Shown piece by piece: positions 37,178 to 46,300 of a stretch of 64,000 nt of DNA. The notes beneath the pieces are model-generated. The model did not search any database. It saw only the letters and a list, made by a program, of their open reading frames with translations, and was not told the DNA's origin. The translations under genes and the position numbers were made by a program. This DNA is from Rhizobium sp. FY34 (GTDB taxonomy: Bacteria; Pseudomonadota; Alphaproteobacteria; Rhizobiales; Rhizobiaceae). Position 1 is the stretch's first letter. Each line of letters begins with the position of its first letter. The stretch spans positions 230,203 to 294,202 of the forward strand of contig NZ_STFZ01000007.1 of the NCBI RefSeq assembly GCF_005222845.1, read 5' to 3'.

Positions 37178-38785
37178 ATGATCCGCAATCCCATTCTGCC
37201 GGGTTTCAACCCGGACCCATCCATCTGCCGTGTCGGCGAGGATTACTATATCGCCACCTCCACCTTCGAATGGTATCCGGGCGTGCAGATCCATCACTCG
37301 CGCGATCTCGTCAACTGGAGGCTGGTGCGCCGTCCGCTGGAGCGCAAGAGCCAGCTCGACATGCGCGGCAATCCCGACAGTTGCGGCATCTGGGCGCCTT
37401 GCCTGTCTTATGCGGACGGGCTGTTCTGGCTCGTCTATACCGATGTGAAGCGCCTTGATGGAAACTTCAAGGATGCGCATAATTACATCGTGACGGCAGA
37501 GACGATCGATGCTGAATGGTCCGATCCCGTCTATGTGAATTCCTCCGGCTTTGATCCTTCGCTGTTTCATGATGAGGACGGGCGCAAATGGTTCGTCAAC
37601 ATGCAGTGGAACCACCGCACGGAAAGCTATGGCGGGGCACCCAAGCATCCGGCATTTGACGGTATCCTGCTGCAGGAATGGGATGCGCAGACACAAAGGC
37701 TGAAAGGCCCGATCACCAATATCTTTCCCGGCAGTCCGCTCGGGCTGGTCGAGGCGCCGCACCTCTTCAAGCGCAATGGCTGGTACTATCTGACGACGGC
37801 CGAAGGCGGCACCGGCTATGATCATGCCGTGACCATGGCACGCTCTCGCTTTATCGATGGGCCTTACGAGATGCATCCGCACATGCATCTGATGACCTCC
37901 AAGGACAATCCGGAAGCCGTTCTGCAAAGGGCCGGCCATGGGCAGTATGTCGAGACACCGCAAGGTGAGGCTTACCATACGCATCTGTGCGGCAGGCCGC
38001 TTGCGCCAAAGCGTCGCTGCACGCTGGGGCGCGAAACGGGCCTGCAGAAATGCGTCTGGCGCGACGATTGGCTCTATCTCGCCCAAGGTGGCGTGGTGCC
38101 GGCTGTGGAGGTGGAGGCGCCAACGGATGCCGTGCCCGAGGTGAAGCCGGCACGCGTAACCTATGCATTCCACGGCCCGGCGCTGCCGGATGATTTTCAG
38201 TGGCTGCGCACGCCCGAGCCGGAGCGGATCTTCTCGCTGACGCAGTGCCCCGGCCATTTGCGGCTTTACGGGCGCGAAAGCATCGGCTCCTGGTTCGAGC
38301 AGGCGCTGGTGGCGCGCCGGCAGGAACATCACAGCTTTCGGGCCGAAACCGTGCTGGAATTTCAGCCGGAAACCTATCAGCAGGTGGCGGGGCTGACGCA
38401 TTACTACAATCGCCACAAGTTCCATGCACTGGTCGTCACGCTGCATGAGAAGCTTGGTCGTGTGGTGACCATCTTCACCTGCCCCGGCGATTTCCCGCAT
38501 GGTCGCATGCAATTTCCGGTGGGAAGCGGAGAGGCCGTGGCCGATGGTCCCGTGCATCTGGCCCTGGAGGTGCGGGAGAATGACCTGCAATTCTTTACCC
38601 GGTCAGGGGAGGGCAGCAACTGGCAGCCCATCGGGCCTGTGCTGGATGCAGGGGTGATTTCCGACGAAGGTGGCCGCGGTGAACATGGTTCGTTTACCGG
38701 CGCCTTTGCAGGCATGGTCGCCTTCGACATTACCGGGCGGGCAAAGCCTGCCGATTTCGACCATTTTGTCTACGAGGGCTTGTAG
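37178..38785 (+). CDS. Glycoside hydrolase family 43 (beta-xylosidase/arabinofuranosidase type)
   Basis: 535 residues. The five-bladed propeller (about 1-320) carries the GH43 residues Asp13 (FNPDPS, base), Asp126 (GFDPSLF, pKa modulator) and Glu192 (VEAPHLF, acid). The C-terminal part (about 330-535) is the beta-sandwich found in GH43 xylosidases (TYQQVAGLTHYYNRHKFHAL). No signal peptide, so cytoplasmic. As the last gene of the operon it would remove xylosyl or arabinosyl units, complementing the beta-mannosidase. GTGAGGAGG lies before the ATG. Confidence 0.93.
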   Translation: MIRNPILPGFNPDPSICRVGEDYYIATSTFEWYPGVQIHHSRDLVNWRLVRRPLERKSQLDMRGNPDSCGIWAPCLSYADGLFWLVYTDVKRLDGNFKDAHNYIVTAETIDAEWSDPVYVNSSGFDPSLFHDEDGRKWFVNMQWNHRTESYGGAPKHPAFDGILLQEWDAQTQRLKGPITNIFPGSPLGLVEAPHLFKRNGWYYLTTAEGGTGYDHAVTMARSRFIDGPYEMHPHMHLMTSKDNPEAVLQRAGHGQYVETPQGEAYHTHLCGRPLAPKRRCTLGRETGLQKCVWRDDWLYLAQGGVVPAVEVEAPTDAVPEVKPARVTYAFHGPALPDDFQWLRTPEPERIFSLTQCPGHLRLYGRESIGSWFEQALVARRQEHHSFRAETVLEFQPETYQQVAGLTHYYNRHKFHALVVTLHEKLGRVVTIFTCPGDFPHGRMQFPVGSGEAVADGPVHLALEVRENDLQFFTRSGEGSNWQPIGPVLDAGVISDEGGRGEHGSFTGAFAGMVAFDITGRAKPADFDHFVYEGL

Positions 38786-38845
38786 CCTTGGCTTGAAGGG
38801 GAGCGGACAGCACAGATTGCGCGCCTAGCGACGTGAGCCTATAGT

Positions 38846-38860
38846 TGACTGAAATTATCA
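38846..38860 (+). promoter_or_regulatory. Iron-responsive operator (TGA-N9-TCA) upstream of the siderophore gene
   Basis: TGA-CTGAAATTA-TCA fits the rhizobial iron-responsive operator recognised by RirA. It overlaps a possible -35 (TTGACT) about 120 bases before a siderophore-interacting protein gene, so low-iron induction is expected. Inferred from motif and gene content. Confidence 0.6.
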
Positions 38861-38967
38861 TCTATTCTAGCGTCGTGTAGTCGGCTGTTTTTCGCCGGCT
38901 ACAGCAAGCAGTCGCACATCCATGCGCATGGCTTGACCCAATTCTTGCGAGACGAAAGATCCGAACC

Positions 38968-40017
38968 ATGGCCGATGCAACCCTTCCCCACTTCATGGCC
39001 AGTGCCGAAATCTCCAGCCTGACCTTTGCTTCTCTGCGCCAGACGCTGATCGAAGAGGCTGCTGAGCATGACCTTCCCATCGTGACCGATACCGGGGATG
39101 CTGTGCGCTGTCGCACCGCTTTTGGTGATGTCAGCGCCTTTGCCACTGGAGAGGGTGTGCGGCTTGAGATCAGCGCGCCGAGCGAGTCCTTTCTGTCGGA
39201 ATTGAAGGACGCGATCATCGTGCATCTGGCCGAAGCGGTGCCGCAACTGATGCGGGGCCTGCAATGGTCAGATGCCGCACCGGCCGGTAGCCTGCCAAAG
39301 AATTTCCGTTTCGCAACCGTGGTTGATCTCCAGCCGCTGGGTCCGCTCTTCCTGCGGGTGACCCTGCAGAGCCACGATCTTGACGACTATACCAGCCAGT
39401 CCATCCATTTTCGCCTAGCCCTGCCGCCGGCGGGTCTCGCAGATGTCACCTGGCCAAGCCTGGATGCCGATGGCCAGACGATATGGCCGCAGGGGGAAAA
39501 TGCGCTGCATCGCCCCGTCTATACGGCGCGCAGTTGCGATGCGGCGGCAGGCTTGCTGGTGTTTGACGTCTATCTGCATGATGGCGGGCGCGTGACCGAA
39601 TGGCTGCGCACCCGGCCGCTCGGGGTCACCATCGGCATGACCGGGCCGGGCGGTAGCGGCCAGCTGGATGAAGAACTTGTCTATATGTTTGCCGATGAGA
39701 CGGGCTTCCCGGCCATGGCGCGCATTCTCGAGAATCTTTCACCGCATGCGAAAGGCGAAGCTTACTTCGAATCGGAAAACGGAATCCCGTCGGATTATCC
39801 CGTTATCGCGCCCGATGGCATTGTGCTCCACTGGTTGAAGCGTGGTGACGGCCTGCCAATTGCCGATCTGGCTGTTCAGCGCATGGCGGAGGAAGAGGGC
39901 GGCTTTCTCTGGGTCGCGGCAGAAAAGGGTGGTGTTACCCGGTTGCGTCAGGCGCTTGCATCCCAGCTGAAGACGCGTGGCACGCGCAAATACGTATCAG
40001 CCTACTGGCAGCGCTGA
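38968..40017 (+). CDS. DUF2218-siderophore-interacting protein fusion (ferric-siderophore reductase)
   Basis: 349 residues. The N-terminal about 95 residues (DTGDAVRCRTAFGDVSAF, IVHLAEAVPQLM) form a DUF2218 domain. The rest is a siderophore-interacting protein (ViuB-like) with an FAD-binding barrel (RFATVVDLQPLGPLFLRVTL, SIHFRLALPP) and a C-terminal NAD(P)H domain (FADETGFPAMARILENL, FLWVAAEKGGVTRLRQAL, TRKYVSAYW). It likely reduces ferric siderophore to release Fe(II) in the cytoplasm. An iron-responsive operator lies upstream. No uptake genes are nearby. Confidence 0.9.
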   Translation: MADATLPHFMASAEISSLTFASLRQTLIEEAAEHDLPIVTDTGDAVRCRTAFGDVSAFATGEGVRLEISAPSESFLSELKDAIIVHLAEAVPQLMRGLQWSDAAPAGSLPKNFRFATVVDLQPLGPLFLRVTLQSHDLDDYTSQSIHFRLALPPAGLADVTWPSLDADGQTIWPQGENALHRPVYTARSCDAAAGLLVFDVYLHDGGRVTEWLRTRPLGVTIGMTGPGGSGQLDEELVYMFADETGFPAMARILENLSPHAKGEAYFESENGIPSDYPVIAPDGIVLHWLKRGDGLPIADLAVQRMAEEEGGFLWVAAEKGGVTRLRQALASQLKTRGTRKYVSAYWQR

Positions 40018-40350
40018 GCGAACGTTCTTCTCTCGTATAAAACCTGGTCTACCGGCTGCCCGATGTTGCCGTAGCGTTGTTCTCTGCGCAAGCACCCCTT
40101 TTTGTCTTTCGCACGAACATGGTTCTTCTTTCATCCAGAGATGAATACCGCATCCGATATCAGCTTCGGGCAAGCCAGTCTGGCTATGCCTTGCTCTGTC
40201 CTATGGCAGGTGGTGGGTTCTGCGACCGGCTTCAGGGGCAGGGGAATGGCTGTTGCCGATCGATGTGCAGGCTTGCTGCATGGACGACAGCATGGCCTGC
40301 TATGCTTGAGTTGAAGAACGAATTTTGATTACCAATCAAGGGTTTCCAGT
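40018..40350. other. 333-base spacer upstream of the giant repeat gene
   Basis: No supported gene; the short frames here lack ribosome sites and family features. It should contain the promoter of the giant octapeptide gene. An AAGGG 10 bases before its ATG is the likely ribosome site. No clear terminator for the siderophore gene was found. Confidence 0.4.
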
Positions 40351-43300
40351 ATGAGCTCGGTCATTCCTTCCCTGAGCACCAGTCAGATTAGATCGCTGTC
40401 CACGGCGGCGGTTGCTGCGTGGAACACGGAAGATGTGGCGCTGCTCTCGACCAAGCAGATGCAGGTTTTGACCTCTGCCCAGATCGCGGCACTGGATACG
40501 GAAGATGTCAATGTTCTCAGCACAGATCAGCTTGGCGCGATTGCCAAGAGCGCCGTCGTCGGATTGACGCTCGATCAGTTGGCCGTGCTTGACAAGCTTG
40601 ATGTGGAAGCACTGCGCACCGACCAGATCGCGGCGCTGACCGCCAAGCAGCTCGGCGCCTTCTCCACGCTTCAGGCCGAGGCGCTGACGGTATCGCAGGT
40701 GCGGACCTTGAGTTCGGTGCAGCTTGCAGCCCTTGGCCCGGATGATATTGCCACGTTTTCCAGTGCCGATATTGCCGTCATCACCAGCAAGTCGATCGCT
40801 GGCCTAACGACGGATAGTGTCGCCTCCCTGTCCACCGCGCAGCTTGGTGCGCTGACCGCCAATGCTGTCTCCGGCATGACGACGGCGCAGCTGCGCGCGC
40901 TGTCCACTGCGCAGATCGATTCCCTTTCGGCGGATCAGGTGCGTGCGCTGACGTCGAAGCAGCTGGCAGCCCTGACTACCGAGCAGCTTGCGACCTGGTC
41001 AACGGCACAGATTGGCGCCATCAGCACGCTTGCCATTCCAGGCCTGACAACCGCGCAGATCTCGGCACTGACCCCCGCCCAGATGGACGGATTTTCCACC
41101 ACGCAGATCAAGGTCTTGAGCTCGACGCAGGTTTCGGCGATCGGGACAGAACAGCTGGTTGCCTTCGATGCCTCGGAGATCGCCACCATTAGCAGCAAGG
41201 CGGTGGCCGGTCTTTCCACGGCGGTGATTGCCAGCCTCTCGGCAACGCAGGTCACGGCTCTGACCGCCGGTGCACTGTCGGGTCTGACCACCGCGCAGGT
41301 AGCCAGTCTTTCCTCCGACCAGATGAATGTGCTCTCGACCTTGCAGATGAAGGCCTTGACGGCAAAGCAGGTAAAGGCGCTTTCCGCGGATATCGTGGCG
41401 GGTCTGTCGACCGCGCAGATCGCAGCCATCAGCACCTCCAGCGTGACAGGTCTTTCCACCCTGCAGATGGCCGCGCTTTCCACGGCCCAGGCCGATGCAC
41501 TATCGGCGCAGCAGGTGGCCGCGCTCAGCGCAGCGCAGCTTGCAGCGCTCGGCGTCGATGGATTGGCAACCTTCACGGCGGCCGATATGGCCGCCATTAC
41601 ATCCAAGGCCGTGGCCGGCCTCTCCACCGATACGGTTGCATCCCTGACCACCGGGCAGATTGCCGCTCTGGCGACCGCTGCCATTGCCGGCCTGACGACG
41701 GCACAGATGGCGGTATTCTCCACCGCCCAGGCCCAGGCGCTGTCGGTAGCGCAGGTCAAGCTCTTGAGCTCGGCGCAGGTGGCGGCCCTTGGTCCCGACA
41801 ATCTTTCGACGTTTACAGCGGAAGAAATCGCCACTCTGTCCAGCAAGTCGGCGGCGGGTCTTTCCACGGAAGATATGGCACGGCTCAGCACGGCCCAGGT
41901 TGCAGCGCTCAGCACCAGTGCTGTTGCCGGCCTGTCGACGGCGTTGATCACCATCATGTCGACCGAGCAGATCGAGGCTCTGTCCAGCGCGCAGATAAAG
42001 GTGCTGAGCTCCGGCCAGATCGAAGCACTGGGGCCTGACGGCATTGCGACATTCTCGGCCTCCGACATGGGCGCGATCAGCAGCAAGGGCATTCTGGGCC
42101 TGACCACCGAAACCATGGCGGGTCTGACGACCAGCCAGGTTGTGGCGCTCAGCACGGCAAGCCTGGTTGTTTTGAAGACGACGCAGATTGCGGCGCTGAC
42201 CACACAGCAGGCGGCGGCCCTCTCCACCGCGCAGGTGAAGGCCCTGACGGCTGCCCAGGTTGCAGCTCTCACCACCGAAGACATCGCGGAGATGAGCGCC
42301 GAGCAGATTGCGGCGCTGAGCACCAAGGGTGTAACCGGCCTGACCGCGAGCCAGGTTGAAGCCCTGAGCACCAGCCAGGTTGCGGCGCTGACCACGGCGC
42401 AGGTCGCCGTATTGTCTTCCGCCCAGATGGCAGCCCTGGATGCGAGCGATATTGCCACATTCTCGACCGCCGACATCGCCGTCATCAATTCGCGCGCAGT
42501 GCAGGGCCTGAAGACGGAAGCCGTTGCCGCCCTGTCGACGGCGCAGATTGCCGCCCTGAACACTTCTGCCATCCGGTCGGTTACAGCGGCGCAGATGGAG
42601 GCTTTGTCCTCCACGCAGGTCGAGGCCCTGTCCTCGACGCAGATCGCCGCCCTGAATTCCACCCAGCTTGGTGGCCTGGATGCCACGGATCTCGCGACCT
42701 TTACCATGGACGAGATCGCCGCTCTGTCCTCCGGCGCTCTGTCGGGCCTCTCCACCGAAACGGTTGCCGCTCTGTCGACCGCCCAGATTGGCGCCCTCAG
42801 CACGGCTGCGGTGCGCGGCCTCACATCGGGTCAGATGGAGGCTTTGACCACAACCCAGATCGCCGCCTTGAGCACAAGGCAGATGGCGGCGCTGACATCG
42901 GCCCAAGTCGTCGGCCTTGGCAGCACCGAACTTGCAAGCCTCAGCACCGATCAGGTGGCGGCCCTCAGCGCTTCCGCCATCCGCGGCTTGAGCTCCGAAC
43001 AGGTGGAGGCGCTCAGCACCACGCAGATCGCAGCACTCAGCACCAAGCAGGCGGCCGCCCTTGGTTCCGGCCAGATGCCGGGCTTTGGCACGAGCGATAT
43101 CACCGCGCTGACGCCAACCCAGGTGGCGGCGCTCAGCACCACGGCCATTGCGGGCCTCACCACGCAGCAGATCGGCGCGCTGACCTCGCTGCAGATGGAA
43201 GCGCTGACGACGACCCAGATTGCCGCCCTGAGTTCGGCTCAGGTGGCTGTACTCGATGCCGCTGATATCGCAACCTTCACGACGCAGGAGATTGCATCCT

Positions 43301-46300
43301 TAAGCGCCGGCGGCATTGCCGGTCTGTCGACGGATGTGATTGCGGCCATGTCGTCCGATCAGATCGCCGTACTGGGCACGTCAGCCATTGCCGGCTTGAC
43401 GACGAAGCAGATGGCGGCCCTGAGCACTGGCCAGGTGGCGGCCCTCACCACAAAGCAGGTGGCGGCGCTTACCTCCGAGCAGGTGGCGGCCCTTGAAACG
43501 GATGATATTGCAGCCCTGTCGACAACGCAGGTTGCGGTTCTGAGCGCAGGCGGCATATCCGGCCTGACGACACGCCAGATCACCGTGTTCAGCTCCAGCC
43601 AGATGGAGGCGCTGACACCAGCGCAGATTGCGGCCTTGAGCTCCACGCAGCTTTCCGCGCTGGATTCGGCCGATATGGCCGCCTTCTCCACCAAGGACAT
43701 TGCAGCGCTGACATCCGGCGCCATTGCGGGTCTATCCTCGGAAGCCATTGGGGCGCTCACGACGACGCAGGTGCTCGCTTTGTCCACCAGCGCCATTTCC
43801 GGCCTGTCGACCAAGCAGATTGCAGCACTCGGCACTACGCTTGCCGAGGCTCTCACCCCCTCGCAGGTCGGTTCGCTGACCTCCACGCAGTTGGCTGCCC
43901 TCACGACGAGTGACGTGGCCTCCTTCTCGACCAAGGATATGGCAGCCATTTCGGCAACGGCGATTGCCGGGCTTTCCACGGCCGCGATTGCCGCCATGTC
44001 GAGCGACCAGATCGCCGCCATCAGCACGGCCGCCATTGCCGGACTGTCCACCGGCCAGATGGCAGCGCTGACCACGGCGCAGACGCAGGCGCTGGGCACC
44101 GCGCAGGTAAAGGCGCTGACCTCCCTGCAGATTGCCGCGCTTGGGACCGAGGATATCGCAGCCCTCTCGACCGATCAGGTGGCGGCGCTCAGCACCGGCG
44201 GCCTGTCGGGTCTGACCACGCGGCAGATGGCAGCGCTCAGCACAATTCAGGCCGAAGCGCTGACCACGGCGCAGGTTGCGGCTCTGAGCTCCGCCCAGCT
44301 TGGTGCTCTCGGTGCCGATGATATTGCGAATTTTTCCACGCTGGATCTGGCGGCCATCACCGCCGATGCGATTTCCGGATTGACGACAGCCGTCATCGCC
44401 GGGCTATCCAGCGGTCAGATCGGCGCCCTGAGCGCCAACGGCATATCGGGCCTGTCGACCAGACAGGTCAGCGCGCTCACCTCGGGCCAGATCCAGGCCC
44501 TGAGCAAGGGACAGGTCGCAGCGCTTACCTCCGCGCAGGTGGCAGTCCTTGGAACCGACGATATGGCAGCACTTTCCACCGATCAGGTCGCGGCCTTAAG
44601 TGCGGCGAGCCTTGCCGGCCTATCGAGCGCGCAGGTTGCGGCGCTTTCCACCGATCAGGTGGAGGCCTTGAACGCCACGCAGGTGGGCGCCCTCAATTCC
44701 AAGCAGATTGCAGCACTCGGTTCCGACGACTTCAATGTCTTCTCGACCGCTGATATGGCCGCCATTACCTCGGACGCCATTGTCGGACTCTCGACCGCAA
44801 CCATTGCCGGACTTTCGACCGAACAGGTCAGCGTGCTCAGCGCTGCGGCACTGAGCGGGCTTTCCACCACCCAGATCGCCGCCCTGAGCAGCACGCAACT
44901 GGCCGTTCTGTCAACGGCCCAGATGGCCGCCTTGAGCTCACGGCAGATTTCCTCGCTTGGCACCGCCTATATCGCCACGCTTTCGACCGAGCAGGTTGCC
45001 GCACTCGGCGCAGCCGGGGTTGCCGGCCTCTCGACGGCGCAGATCGCCGCCATGAGCACGGCTCAGGTGGAGGCGCTGACCTCGGCGCAGGTTGCTGCTC
45101 TCTCTTCCGCACAAATGGCAGCGCTTGGCGCCGATGATCTGGAAACCTTCTCCACTGCCGATATGGCGGCGATCAGCTCCAGTGCCGTGACCGGCATTGC
45201 AACGGCAACGCTTGCGGCCCTTTCGACCGAACAGGTGGCGGCACTGGGCGTGGCGGGCATTGCCGGCCTCACCAGCAGCCAGATCGTGGCGCTCACCACA
45301 GATCAGGTCGATGCGCTGACGACCGGCCAGGTTGCGGCCTTGACCTCGCGCCAGGTGGCAGCGCTTGGCACCGACGACATCGCCGTTCTGTCCACCGCTC
45401 AGGTGGCAGCGCTTGGCACGGCCGGCATTCCAGGCCTTACCACTACGCAGATCATTGCCATGAGCGCGGATCAGATCGAGGCACTGACATCGTCGCAGGT
45501 CGCCACACTCAGCTCGACCCAGGTCGGCGCCCTGACCACCGACGACCTTGCGCTCTTCTCCACGGCTGATATCGCCGCCATCAGTTCGCGCGCCGTGGCC
45601 GGCCTTTCCACAGGCACCATCGCCGCATTGACGCATGACCAGATCGCCGCCCTTGGCAAGGACGCGATCACCGGGCTCTCGACAACCCAGATCGCAGCCC
45701 TCAGCATCGTACAGGTCGAGGCTTTGACGACCGGTCAGCTTGGTGCGTTGAGCTCGAAACAGCTTTCCGTGCTTGGCACGGATGATATCGCTGCCCTGTC
45801 AACGAGCCAGGTAGCCGCGCTTGCGACTGCAAGCATTGCCGGCCTCTCGACCGACCAGATTGCCGCCATGGCGCCCGACCAGCTGGAGGCGCTGACGCCG
45901 GATCAGGTGGCGCAGCTGACCTCGACCCAGATCGCCGTGCTCGCAACCGAGGATCTCGAACTGTTCTCGACAAAGGACATCGCGGCGATCAGTTCGTCTG
46001 CCGTCGCCGGCCTTTCCACGGCAACGATTGCCGCATTGACCACCGAACAGGTGGCGGTGCTGAGCGCTGCCGGCATTGGCGGGCTTTCGACCGCGCAGAT
46101 CGCCGCGCTCAATACGCGGCAGGTGGAGGCACTGACGCCGGATCAGGTGGCTGCGCTCAGCTCCAAGCAGATCGCGGTGCTCAACAGCGCGCAGCTTGAG
46201 ACGTTTTCGACAGCCGATATTGCCGCCATCAGCTCGAACGCGATTGCTGGTCTCTCGACTGGCACGATTGCAGCCCTTTCCACCAGCCAGATTGCGGCAC

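Noticed and set aside
40935..42824. A 629-codon minus-strand frame and others opposite the giant repeat gene
   Set aside because: The 24-base DNA period keeps several frames open by chance. The plus frame keeps a conserved octapeptide while third positions vary, so it is the coding one.
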